This document shows, in pieces, positions 23,631 to 30,791 of a stretch of 34,888 bases of DNA (position 1 is its first letter; each line of letters starts with the position of its first letter). The notes under the pieces are model-generated. The model ran no database searches. It had not been told where the DNA came from and saw only the letters and a program-made list of their open reading frames with translations. Origin of the DNA: a virus. A program made the position numbers and the translations under genes. Location of the stretch: positions 1 to 34,888 of the IMG/VR virus record IMGVR_UViG_3300025128_000162. The stretch is one strand, 5' to 3'.

Positions 23631-23918
23631 ATGTCAAAGATCAGAGCGTATGCCAGAGGGATGCAGTGTCAGGTCAGGATACCCATGATCTGCACAGGCG
23701 ATCCAACGCAATCGGTCATGGCCCACTACCGTTTGGCAGGTTTAAACGGGGTGGGTCAGAAGCCGCCCGATTTTATGGTGGCGATAGCCTGTCATGGTTG
23801 CCACGATGCAGTAGATGGGCGGATGAAAGCCCCATACGACAAAGAAACGTTGAGGCTGTATCACGCAGAAGGGGTGTTCAGAACTCAGAACCTCCTCCAT
23901 CTGGACGGGTTGCTATGA
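23631..23918 (+). CDS. YbcO-like DUF1364 putative nuclease
   Basis: This 95-residue protein carries the DUF1364 pattern MQCQVRIPMICTGDPTQSVM then MAHYRLAGLNGVGQKPPDFM, AIACHGCHDAVDGR and GVFRTQN. Cys13, Cys21, Cys54 and Cys57 are placed to bind zinc, and the CHGCHDAVDGR block looks HNH-like. YbcO-type proteins are encoded in lambdoid phage recombination regions and are predicted nucleases. It is followed by NinB, the same neighbourhood. The stop overlaps the NinB start (ATGA). The start codon lies within about two bases of the predicted transcript start. Confidence 0.85.
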   Translation: MSKIRAYARGMQCQVRIPMICTGDPTQSVMAHYRLAGLNGVGQKPPDFMVAIACHGCHDAVDGRMKAPYDKETLRLYHAEGVFRTQNLLHLDGLL

Positions 23919-24286
23919 AGTTTCGGGCGCTGACTGACAGCAGGTTTTCGTTTGAGTCCACTGTCAATTCTATTCGACAAGCGTGGGATACAGCACAGGT
24001 GCATGAGGTTATCGTCAGGCCATACAAGTACAGCCGCTCACTTGAGCAGAACAATATGTTTCACGGGCTTTGCCGAGACATTGCAAAGGAGACAGGCAAC
24101 AGCGTTGCCGAGATCAAGGATTACTGTAAGGAAAACTTTCTAGGTGTCTCATCCTACGAGTTTAAGGGTGAGGTAAAACAACGTCTGCGGTCAACCAATG
24201 AACTGACCACCGACGAGATGTCTGAACTAATTGCGAGAACTGAGGCTCTCGCAAGCGAACTAGGAATTGAAAATGCAAGCACTTAA
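23915..24286 (+). CDS. NinB-like recombination protein
   Basis: This 123-residue protein contains the NinB family core VIVRPYKYSRSLEQNNMFHG, GLCRDIAKETGNSVAEIKDY and CKENFLG, with a STNELTTDEMSELIARTEAL C terminus. NinB (lambda Orf) binds ssDNA and SSB and replaces RecFOR functions in phage recombination. It is shorter than lambda NinB (146). The start was chosen at the ATG overlapping the DUF1364 stop. Its companion SSB-like and exonuclease genes follow, forming a recombination cluster. Confidence 0.85.
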   Translation: MKFRALTDSRFSFESTVNSIRQAWDTAQVHEVIVRPYKYSRSLEQNNMFHGLCRDIAKETGNSVAEIKDYCKENFLGVSSYEFKGEVKQRLRSTNELTTDEMSELIARTEALASELGIENAST

Positions 24287-24494
24287 AGATAACAACGTCA
24301 TGGACAACACCCTCTTCTTTGTCGAGCGTGATGCGGCTGAGAAGTTAGCGACCGATGCGTTCAGAGGAAGGGACGGTGATCTGCAAAAGATATATGCAGA
24401 GCATGTGCGGGATGCCGCAAGAGTTTGGGGATTCAAGAACAAGATTGACCCCGCCGACATCTTGAACATCTTGGGGATCAAAGATGAAGTTTAA
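24273..24494 (+). CDS. hypothetical small protein, 73 aa
   Basis: The chosen ATG (24273) has AGGAA seven bases ahead and overlaps the NinB end by 14 bases. A Met nine codons later is possible. It is a charged helical protein with FFVERDAAEKLATDAFRGRD and IDPADILNILGIKDEV. The stop overlaps the exonuclease start by 11 bases, so it is part of the recombination operon. The family is not recognised. Confidence 0.6.
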   Translation: MQALKDNNVMDNTLFFVERDAAEKLATDAFRGRDGDLQKIYAEHVRDAARVWGFKNKIDPADILNILGIKDEV

Positions 24495-25332
24495 GAACAA
24501 GGCAAACCTTCCCGAATGGGTGGTGCGTGGTCTGACGATGGACAACTACGCCAGAGGCGCACCCCCTTTCGACATCAGCGCGACAGGTTTAAACGACTCG
24601 TCCATGATCCGCACCCTGATGAAGAAGCACAAGGGTGAGATAGAGAAGGAGGCATTAGACATGCTCCCTTCTGCGATGGGTACGGCTATTCACTCCATCT
24701 TTGAAGAGGCTAACGTCAACAACGCTGATGTCGTGTGCGAGAAACGCCTGTACTTTGAGGTGGATGGCTACACCATCTCGGCACAGTACGATGTCTATGA
24801 GGGGCGGCTTGCGAAAATCACCGACATTAAAACTACGTCCGTATGGTCAATTATATTTGACAAAGGTAGTCAATGGGAAGCGCAACTGAACATCCAAGCC
24901 TATGCCGCCAAGCAAAACGGGATGGAAGTGGAGTCGCTTGAGGTGTGCGCCATCTTGAAAGACTGGCAGAGATCGAAGCAATGGGATGACGGCTACCCCC
25001 GCAACCCCGTCGTCATGGTTCCGATTGCACTGTGGTCAGAAGCACAGACGCTCGACTACATAGGCGACAGGTTGCGTGTTCACTTTGACGATGAGCCTAC
25101 CTGTACTGACGAAGAGAGATGGAAGAAGCCAGACAAGTGGGCAGTCAACAAGGACGGTAGGAAGTCTGCTGTCCGTGTACTTAATTCAAAGGAAGAAGCA
25201 GAACAGTACATGGAAGAGAACGGTTTAAACAACGATGCCCATCACATCACCCATCGAGTAGGTGGGTATACCAGATGCGGCGATTACTGCACGGTGTCTG
25301 ATTTTTGTCCACTCAACCCCAAACCTTTTTAG
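24484..25332 (+). CDS. Cas4/RecB-like PD-(D/E)XK exonuclease
   Basis: This 282-residue protein has the RecB-family nuclease motifs in order: His70 in GTAIHSIFEE, Asp103 in SAQYDVYEG, Asp114-Ile-Lys116 in ITDIKTTSVW, and the QLNIQAYA motif (134-141). The C-terminal Cys265, Cys269 and Cys275, with Cys85 as possible fourth ligand, resemble the Fe-S cluster ligands of Cas4/AddB proteins. It is a likely 5'-3' exonuclease making ssDNA for annealing with the DUF2815 and NinB proteins. Two octamer copies both encode Gly-Leu-Asn. Confidence 0.85.
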   Translation: MKFKNKANLPEWVVRGLTMDNYARGAPPFDISATGLNDSSMIRTLMKKHKGEIEKEALDMLPSAMGTAIHSIFEEANVNNADVVCEKRLYFEVDGYTISAQYDVYEGRLAKITDIKTTSVWSIIFDKGSQWEAQLNIQAYAAKQNGMEVESLEVCAILKDWQRSKQWDDGYPRNPVVMVPIALWSEAQTLDYIGDRLRVHFDDEPTCTDEERWKKPDKWAVNKDGRKSAVRVLNSKEEAEQYMEENGLNNDAHHITHRVGGYTRCGDYCTVSDFCPLNPKPF

Positions 25333-25340
25333 GAGTAAGC

Positions 25341-25826
25341 ATGGATATTGTGAAAGTTGAAACTGGCCCGACTCGGGTGATGTTCCCGAACCTCTCTGAG
25401 ACAGAGAAGTTTGAGGGCGAAGACACGCATCGCTACACGGTGACGATGAGGTGGCCCAAAGAATCTGATGATGCCGCCGCCATTGAGAAGGCGTTTAAAC
25501 AAGCAGACCAGACAGACGGCGCGGGTCACAACCCAATCAAGGAAGGGAACAACGAGTACACCGAAGGACAGATCGTGGTCAAGGCTAAGACCAAGCGTCC
25601 GCCTACCGTAGTGGATCAGGATGGGAACGACATTGATCCATCACGAATCGAGACAGGTGATACCTGTCGCTTGAAGATTGGCTTCCTTCCCTATGAAAAA
25701 GGGCCGAACAAAGGGGTGACGGTTGTGTTCAGTGCCGTTCAGTTATTGCAGAAGCGTGGCAACAAGGATGAGTTCAGCGAAGTACCTGAACAGTTCCGTG
25801 GCGCATCAGATGACTTCCCCTTTTGA
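25341..25826 (+). CDS. DUF2815 ssDNA-binding protein
   Basis: This 161-residue protein begins MDIVKVETGPTRVMFPNLSE and has the family style of an OB-fold DUF2815 protein: YTVTMRWPKE, GHNPIKEGNNEYTEGQIVVK, then LKIGFLPYEKGPNKGVTVVF. It ends Asp-Asp-Phe-Pro-Phe, close to the acidic SSB tip that recruits partners. A member from phage Enc34 has been shown to bind ssDNA. The start is the ATG with AGGAGT five bases ahead. An in-frame upstream TTG extension overlapping the exonuclease gene was rejected. Confidence 0.8.
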   Translation: MDIVKVETGPTRVMFPNLSETEKFEGEDTHRYTVTMRWPKESDDAAAIEKAFKQADQTDGAGHNPIKEGNNEYTEGQIVVKAKTKRPPTVVDQDGNDIDPSRIETGDTCRLKIGFLPYEKGPNKGVTVVFSAVQLLQKRGNKDEFSEVPEQFRGASDDFPF

Positions 25827-25998
25827 GGTCATCGAACTACAGAACTGCAAAGTTCAAGTCCCAAGACGTAGCGTACATCGTGTGTCCAACGGGACGGATC
25901 ACACAGAGGTAACGCTTTGGGATGGCACGGTCATCGAGACTGATGATCGTTTAAACATTATGGAAAAACTGTGGGGTGACGGGGAGTCTCCACGGTGA
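25810..25998 (+). CDS. hypothetical small protein, 62 aa
   Basis: The ATG at 25810 lies 17 bases before the end of the DUF2815 gene. The protein MTSPFEVIELQNCKVQVPRR, then VTLWDGTVIETDDRLNIMEK, looks like a compact beta-rich domain. No family is recognised. An octamer copy encodes Leu-Asn near the C terminus. It is followed immediately by a long hairpin, so it probably ends the recombination segment. Confidence 0.55.
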   Translation: MTSPFEVIELQNCKVQVPRRSVHRVSNGTDHTEVTLWDGTVIETDDRLNIMEKLWGDGESPR

Positions 25999-26074
25999 GC
26001 GGCGGCATCGGAGGATTGATTGGGCCTGTCACCTGATCTCGCATTTACCCGATCAATCCATCCGCCGCATTTTT
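25999..26074 (+). terminator. long imperfect hairpin, terminator or attenuator before RNR gene
   Basis: A left arm GCGGCGG...GGATTGATTGGG (about 25999-26025) pairs imperfectly with CCCGATCAATCC...CCGCCGC (about 26048-26068), followed by ATTTTTC. The stem exceeds 15 pairs with a bulge on the left arm, and the T-run suggests partial termination. The RNR ribosome binding site follows within 10 bases, so folding could also affect its translation. Confidence 0.6.
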
Positions 26075-26085
26075 CAAGGAGAAGC

Positions 26086-27966
26086 ATGAACACATATCAG
26101 GAGTTTATTCATAAGAGTCGGTACGCTCGTTACTTGGACGAGCATCAGCGGCGTGAGAATTGGGACGAGACTGTGGACAGATACATCTCATTCTTTGAGA
26201 GGCGCACCAAACTAAAGTTGGATCAGTTACGCAAAGCCATCATTGACATGGAAGTCATGCCAAGTATGAGGTGCATGATGACAGCGGGCGATGCGCTTGA
26301 CCGTGACAACGTGGCGGGATTTAACTGCGCGTACACTGCCATTGATTCGCCCCGTGCTTGGGATGAGATCATGTACATCCTCATGTGTGGGACAGGCGTG
26401 GGCTTCAGCGTTGAGCGTCAGTACATCAACCAGTTACCCGAAGTCGCGCCCACCTTCCACGATACGGAGACAGTGATCCATGTCCGTGACTCAAAGATTG
26501 GGTGGGCCAAAGCACTAAAGGAACTTATCTCCCTGCTGTATGCGGGGCAGGTTCCGACTTGGGACTTATCCAAGATCAGACCTGCGGGCGCACGACTCAA
26601 GACATTCGGAGGCAGAGCGTCAGGGCCAGAGCCACTTAACAATCTGTTTAAACATTTCGTCGGCGTATTCAAAGCGGCGGCGGGTCGCCGTTTAAACAGT
26701 ATCGAATGTCACGATCTAGTCTGCTTCATTGGAGAAGCGGTAGTCGTGGGCGGCGTGCGTAGGAGCGCCACCCTATCCCTGTCCAACCTGACTGATGAGC
26801 GGATGCGTCACGCCAAGAGCGGGCAGTGGTGGACAGAGAATCCGCAACGTGCGTTGGCTAACAACAGCGTGTGCTATACCGAGAAGCCAGACATGGGCAT
26901 CTTCATGCGGGAGTGGACTGCCCTGTACGAATCTCGCAGTGGTGAGCGTGGCATCTTCAATCGCAATGCCACCAAGCGTCTGCTTCCAGAGCGGCGCGAT
27001 GATGGCTACGACTTCGGCACAAATCCGTGTTCGGAAATAGTATTGAGAGGGCCACGTTTAAACGCCAGTGGTCAACCGATAGTTGGATCAGGCGGACAGT
27101 TCTGCAATCTCAGTGAGGTCGTGTGCCGTGATGGTGACAGTATTGCGGACATCACTCGCAAGGTGAGACTCGCCGCCATAGCCGGAACATTGCAAGCCAC
27201 ACTGACTGACTTCAGATATCTCTCCCCTTCATGGAAGCGGAACACAGAAGAGGAAGCCCTGCTAGGTGTATCACTGACGGGCATCATGGATTGCCCCGCC
27301 CTAATGAACGCATCAGAAAAACAGTTGAGGTCGCTACGTGATACAGCCGTCCAAACGAACAAGGAGTGGGCAGGTAAATTGGATATCAATCACTCTTGCG
27401 CTGTTACTTGCGTTAAGCCTTCTGGCACTGTTTCTCAGTTGGTTGGCTGTAGCAGTGGCATCCACCCTGCTTATGGTGATTACTATATCCGCCGTGTTCG
27501 CAATGACAAGAAAGACCCGATCAGCCAAGCGCTGATTGACGCGGGCATCCCTTATCAAACCGATCCGTACAACGATAGTGCGTGGGCGTTTGAGTTCCAC
27601 CATAAGTCAGCATCAGGATCACTAACCCGACACCGTTTAAACGCCATTGAACATTTGGAAATATGGAAACGCTTTGCGCTTCACTGGTGTGAACATAAGC
27701 CAAGCGTCACGGTCTACGTGAAAGAGGATGAGTGGATGGATGTAGGAGCGTGGGTGTACAACAACTTTGACATCCTGTCTGGCGTGTCCTTCCTTCCATC
27801 GGCGGATGATGCACACACCTACGAAGCGGCTCCTTATGAGGACATCTCTCGTAAAAATTTCAAGCCACTGTCAACTACAGTTGACTGGAACAAGGTGATC
27901 GAAGCAGACGATACGACGATTGCGTCACAAGAACTAGCCTGTACCGGAGGGGCTTGCGAGATATGA
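26086..27966 (+). CDS. adenosylcobalamin-dependent (class II) ribonucleotide reductase
   Basis: This 626-residue enzyme reduces ribonucleotides to deoxyribonucleotides for phage DNA. Key residues match the monomeric lactobacillar-type enzyme: Asn313, Cys315 and Glu317 in NPCSEI (radical site), Cys81 and Cys340 as likely redox pair (GFNCAYT, FCNL), and the C-terminal Cys619/Cys624 of CTGGACEI. VKPSGTVSQLVGCSSGIHPA is also typical. ATG at 26086 has AAGGAG seven bases ahead. It needs host vitamin B12 but neither oxygen nor a second subunit. Four octamer copies lie inside, encoding Phe-Lys or Leu-Asn. Confidence 0.92.
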   Translation: MNTYQEFIHKSRYARYLDEHQRRENWDETVDRYISFFERRTKLKLDQLRKAIIDMEVMPSMRCMMTAGDALDRDNVAGFNCAYTAIDSPRAWDEIMYILMCGTGVGFSVERQYINQLPEVAPTFHDTETVIHVRDSKIGWAKALKELISLLYAGQVPTWDLSKIRPAGARLKTFGGRASGPEPLNNLFKHFVGVFKAAAGRRLNSIECHDLVCFIGEAVVVGGVRRSATLSLSNLTDERMRHAKSGQWWTENPQRALANNSVCYTEKPDMGIFMREWTALYESRSGERGIFNRNATKRLLPERRDDGYDFGTNPCSEIVLRGPRLNASGQPIVGSGGQFCNLSEVVCRDGDSIADITRKVRLAAIAGTLQATLTDFRYLSPSWKRNTEEEALLGVSLTGIMDCPALMNASEKQLRSLRDTAVQTNKEWAGKLDINHSCAVTCVKPSGTVSQLVGCSSGIHPAYGDYYIRRVRNDKKDPISQALIDAGIPYQTDPYNDSAWAFEFHHKSASGSLTRHRLNAIEHLEIWKRFALHWCEHKPSVTVYVKEDEWMDVGAWVYNNFDILSGVSFLPSADDAHTYEAAPYEDISRKNFKPLSTTVDWNKVIEADDTTIASQELACTGGACEI

Positions 27967-28160
27967 GAGAGACACCATTTCACTACGACAACGGCATTGA
28001 GCCGATCAAGTTCATTCAGTCGCATGGGCTTAACTTTGCTGAAGGCAACGTCATCAAGTACATGGTGAGATACAAGAGCAAGGGAACAGCGCGGGAAGAT
28101 TTACTCAAAGCCCGCGACTACATCAACCTGCTTCTTTCGGAGTGGGGCCATGAAGATTGA
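27963..28160 (+). CDS. DUF3310 small phage protein
   Basis: This 65-residue protein has the pattern FHYDNGIEPIKFIQSHGLNF, EGNVIKYMVRYKSKG and DLLKARDYINLLLSE. This is the DUF3310 family, often called nucleotide kinase-like in phages although the activity is unproven. Its start overlaps the RNR stop (ATGA), and co-translation with RNR fits a nucleotide-metabolism or DNA-synthesis role. Confidence 0.8.
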   Translation: MRETPFHYDNGIEPIKFIQSHGLNFAEGNVIKYMVRYKSKGTAREDLLKARDYINLLLSEWGHED

Positions 28161-28377
28161 ATGGGGCAAGGGATCAGGCTTCAACTTGGGAAGGGTTGAG
28201 GGTACGGACTACAGGGTGGAGAGGATGAAGGGCATGGACAATAAGCATGGCTTTCTACTATCTGACTCCAAGAAAACCTACCTGTATGTAAGCGGCTGTA
28301 TCTACAGCACATCCGAAGAACGTGACACAGCCATCCATAGAGAGGTACGCAATCGTGAACTTGCTAATAATTCCTGA
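28150..28377 (+). CDS. hypothetical protein, 75 aa
   Basis: This small basic protein starts MKIEWGKGSGFNLGRVEGTD with a beta-rich middle (HGFLLSDSKKTYLYVSGCIY) and a charged helix at the end. It overlaps both its neighbours (11 bases with DUF3310, 23 bases with the phosphoesterase). No family is recognised. Confidence 0.6.
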   Translation: MKIEWGKGSGFNLGRVEGTDYRVERMKGMDNKHGFLLSDSKKTYLYVSGCIYSTSEERDTAIHREVRNRELANNS

Positions 28378-29137
28378 CGCTCATGCTTCAGCGGACTACG
28401 ACAACGAGAGGTTCAATGCGTTGGGTGAGTTCGTGGTCAAGCACAGGCCCGACACCATTGTGTGCTTGGGTGATTGGGCGGACATGCCTAGCCTCTCGCA
28501 CTACGACAGAGGCACTAAGGGCTTTGAAGGTCGCCGCTACCGTAAGGACATTCAGTCTGTCATAGATGCACAGGATCAATTCTTCTCTGCGATCCGCGCT
28601 CACAATAAACAGAAACGCAAGAACAAGGAGAAGCAGTACAAGCCCAAGTTGTACATGACGTTGGGTAACCATGAGGACAGGATTGACCGCGCCGTCAACG
28701 CTCAAGCAGAACTGCACGGCACGATTGGAATGTCCGATCTGCAATACGAGAAGTACGGGTGGAAATGCACACCGTTTAAACGGTCGCTTACCCTGCACAA
28801 TATCTCCTTCTCGCACTACTTCTCATCTGGTGTATCAGGCAGACCCATCTCCAATACGCACGTTGGCTATGCGCTCATCTCCAAACTCCATTGCTCTGCC
28901 GTACAGGGTCACTCGCACCTGTACAACCACGCAGAACAGACCCGCCCTGATGGACAAAAGATATTTGGATTAAGCGCGGGCTGTTACTCCCACCAGAGAT
29001 ACACGGAGGGATGGTGCAAGGACACTGAGCATACGTGGTGGCGTGGTGTGGTGATGCTCAAAGGTCTGGACGGTGAAGGGTACTACGACGAAATCCAATC
29101 CATCACGCAAAGGAGGTTGCTACGTGCCGACGCATGA
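28355..29137 (+). CDS. calcineurin-like metallophosphoesterase
   Basis: This 260-residue protein has the metal-binding motif series: Asp8-x-His10 in IIPDAHA, Gly-Asp40-x-x-Asp43 in CLGDWADM, GNHED in TLGNHEDR, and GHSH in VQGHSHLYNH. The GTG start at 28355 was chosen because the metal motif normally lies within the first 10 residues and GAGAGG precedes it. Family members cleave phosphomonoesters or diesters, and some phage versions act on nucleic acids. The substrate here is unknown. It follows RNR and DUF3310 and precedes a nuclease-like gene. Confidence 0.85.
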   Translation: MNLLIIPDAHASADYDNERFNALGEFVVKHRPDTIVCLGDWADMPSLSHYDRGTKGFEGRRYRKDIQSVIDAQDQFFSAIRAHNKQKRKNKEKQYKPKLYMTLGNHEDRIDRAVNAQAELHGTIGMSDLQYEKYGWKCTPFKRSLTLHNISFSHYFSSGVSGRPISNTHVGYALISKLHCSAVQGHSHLYNHAEQTRPDGQKIFGLSAGCYSHQRYTEGWCKDTEHTWWRGVVMLKGLDGEGYYDEIQSITQRRLLRADA

Positions 29138-29519
29138 AACGCAGAAGGATAGGGATAACGAGCAAGCCATCATGTCCATGATCTATCCCCATGCTCAGAA
29201 GTTATCGAACTTCTACCGATTCGATTACTTCATAGATGAGCCGCCGTGCGTGTACGAAGTGAAGTCACGCAAGAAGAAGTACCCCACTTGGTTTGTCTCA
29301 CTGTCAAAGGTGATGGTCGGTATGAACTATGAGGGGGTGGGGTTAGCCGCGTTCTTTCTGGTACGCTTTGAGGACACGGGAGAGATATTCAGAGTACGCC
29401 CCGCCACCACTGAGTTCACCTACGAATGGGGCGGAAGCAGTCGCGGTGACCCCGCTGACATTGAGCCGCTTGCTGTGTTTAAACTTGCTGATATGGAACC
29501 GATAACGGCTCCACATTAG
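29124..29519 (+). CDS. PD-(D/E)XK-like small nuclease (putative)
   Basis: This 131-residue protein starts with GTG behind AAAGGAGG, a near-perfect ribosome binding site. FDYFIDEPPCVYEVKSRKKK has an acidic residue followed by Glu45-x-Lys47, the core of PD-(D/E)XK nucleases, then a helix and strand (FVSLSKVMVGMNYE, AAFFLVRFED). A role in DNA processing is plausible, but the other catalytic residue is not certain. Its last 41 bases overlap the convergent integrase gene, and the shared segment contains a GTTTAAAC copy. Confidence 0.55.
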   Translation: MPTHETQKDRDNEQAIMSMIYPHAQKLSNFYRFDYFIDEPPCVYEVKSRKKKYPTWFVSLSKVMVGMNYEGVGLAAFFLVRFEDTGEIFRVRPATTEFTYEWGGSSRGDPADIEPLAVFKLADMEPITAPH

Positions 29520-30414
29520 CGGCTGTACCTGCCAGATAAATACGAGTGGTGTTCACATCCGAATGATCTGCTAACTCCATAGCCGCATGGATGTCGTGGC
29601 TCTGTCTGCGACACTGCAAGGCGAATCGTCTGAGGTCTTTGAACTGAAGGTCTTGGATGTTCGCCTTTACTTTTGCCCGCCGCCAAGCAGACCTGATAGC
29701 GTACTCGTTTAAACGCCCCCCTCTTGAGTTGGTCAATGGGTAGGTCAGAGACTTGAGGAAGGGTGTCCACTTGAACAGGATGGGTCTGCCTGTCTTGCTT
29801 ACATCAACGAGCAATCCCTGATCCTTAACACAGGATTCATCAAGAGAAATGATGTCACCCTGACGCAGTGCGGTGGTCACAGCCACATCAATAGCCACCT
29901 TCATCCATTGCGGTGAAGCGGCCCTCATTGCCCTCACATCGTCCACTAGCACAGCCATAACCCTCTTGGGTTCTTCTGCGCGGATAACGCCTTTACAGGG
30001 ATTTGAGGCGCACCACCGCTTAATCAGCCCCACCCTGTACGCTCCTGATAGGGGGGCTAGTTCCCTGTTCGCCTGATAGCCGCGCTCCCATACATGCTCA
30101 CAGAGCATGGCCGTGGTCACATCATCCATGGCATACCACCCATACTTCTCAACCCACATCTCTATGTGCCGCTCGTAGTCAATCTGAGTAGAGATCGCAA
30201 GTCTGCGGAAGTCCTTGCTTTTCGTGTATTCAGCCAAAGCCTCTGTGACTGTGCGTCCTCCGCCCTCATGCCGCGCCCACTTCTGCATCGCAATCTTGCG
30301 GTCTTTACCAAGACTCACCCACTTGGTTTTGCCGTCCACCTTTGGGGTGTAGTAGTACGTCCCCGCCTTCTCTTGCATCCTGACAGGGAGATCGTTTTTG
30401 CGTGGTCGAGCCAT
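29479..30414 (-). CDS. int: tyrosine recombinase integrase
   Basis: This 311-residue phage integrase has a core-binding domain at about 55-145 and a catalytic domain with Arg184 (TALRQGD), Lys207 (KTGR), Lys259-Asp-Leu-Arg262 (Lys instead of the usual first His), His284 (ADHSDVNTT) and nucleophile Tyr293. The gene starts about 80 bases from a tRNA-Lys fragment that supplies attP. Its stop codon is the GTT-TAA of a GTTTAAAC copy at 29477. It overlaps the convergent nuclease-like gene by 41 bases. A second octamer (29707) encodes Leu-Asn. Confidence 0.9.
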   Translation of the reverse strand: MARPRKNDLPVRMQEKAGTYYYTPKVDGKTKWVSLGKDRKIAMQKWARHEGGGRTVTEALAEYTKSKDFRRLAISTQIDYERHIEMWVEKYGWYAMDDVTTAMLCEHVWERGYQANRELAPLSGAYRVGLIKRWCASNPCKGVIRAEEPKRVMAVLVDDVRAMRAASPQWMKVAIDVAVTTALRQGDIISLDESCVKDQGLLVDVSKTGRPILFKWTPFLKSLTYPLTNSRGGRLNEYAIRSAWRRAKVKANIQDLQFKDLRRFALQCRRQSHDIHAAMELADHSDVNTTRIYLAGTAANVEPLSVPYQQV

Positions 30415-30435
30415 GCAGATATTGTTCTACATCTT

Positions 30436-30458
30436 CTATAATTTGGCAAGAATTATAG
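30436..30458. repeat. inverted repeat CTATAATT/AATTATAG between integrase and attP
   Basis: A perfect 8-bp inverted repeat with a 7-base centre (TGGCAAG) lies 22 bases before the integrase start. On the minus strand it contains TATAAT, so it could be an integrase promoter with its operator, or an arm-type or excisionase binding site. No good -35 is visible. Confidence 0.6.
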
Positions 30459-30460
30459 AC

Positions 30461-30487
30461 AAAAAAAAAGACTCACTCTCGTAAGTC
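30461..30487 (-). terminator. intrinsic terminator downstream of tRNA fragment
   Basis: On the minus strand GACTTAC (30487-30481), the GNRA-type loop GAGA and GTGAGTC (30476-30470) form a 7-pair stem with one G-T pair, followed by nine T. It lies just beyond the tRNA 3' end. It would end leftward late transcription before the integrase and may be the captured terminator of the host tRNA gene. Confidence 0.9.
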
Positions 30488-30494
30488 CTTGATT

Positions 30495-30545
30495 TGGTGG
30501 GCCGTGCAGGGATCGAACCTGCGACCCGCTGATTAAGAGTCAGCA
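30495..30545 (-). other. attP core: 3' half of tRNA-Lys(CTT)
   Basis: On the minus strand the sequence forms an anticodon stem GCTGA/TCAGC (30544-30528) around the loop CTCTTAA (anticodon CTT, Lys), a variable region, a T arm GCAGG-TTCGATC-CCTGC, and an acceptor end finishing in CCA at 30495. The D arm and 5' acceptor strand are missing, so it is not a functional gene. A tRNA 3' half beside an integrase is the classic phage attachment site that restores the host tRNA on integration. Confidence 0.9.
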
Positions 30546-30554
30546 CTCAGGATG

Positions 30555-30788
30555 CTAATCAGTTGATTCTAAAATGTATTCTCCACTCAGTTCTATAACA
30601 CACCCACGCGGTATGGCTGTGATGCCGTAGTATGAGTCATCGGCTCTGGTATCTGCTATCTTTATCTGAGCCTTATCTTGGTAGACTACCCACCCGACTT
30701 GTTCAATGACCTTTACGTCCACATCGTCGGCTTCACTCCAATCGGATGAGTCAACAGTGTCGAGCCATTTTATCAGAATCGGGTTCAT
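30555..30788 (-). CDS. hypothetical phage protein, 77 aa
   Basis: This acidic, beta-rich protein includes IKWLDTVDSSDWSEADDVDV then VGWVVYQDKAQIKIADTR and YGITAIPRGCVIEL. The layout 'W.D..SS.W......GW.V.......I........IP.G.I' is common in small phage proteins of unknown role. It is the last leftward gene before attP, hence at a prophage end, a typical position for genes expressed from the lysogen. Confidence 0.6.
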   Translation of the reverse strand: MNPILIKWLDTVDSSDWSEADDVDVKVIEQVGWVVYQDKAQIKIADTRADDSYYGITAIPRGCVIELSGEYILESTD

Positions 30789-30791
30789 AAA

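Noticed and set aside
23594-23914. N-terminal extension of NinB in its own frame
   Set aside because: It covers the promoter and the whole DUF1364 gene; the family match begins at the ATG at 23915.
26020-26085. Upstream start for the RNR
   Set aside because: The added 22 residues lie in the hairpin region; the ATG at 26086 has a good ribosome binding site.
30495-30545. Functional tRNA gene
   Set aside because: Only the 3' half is present; the D arm and 5' acceptor strand are missing, so it is an attachment site.
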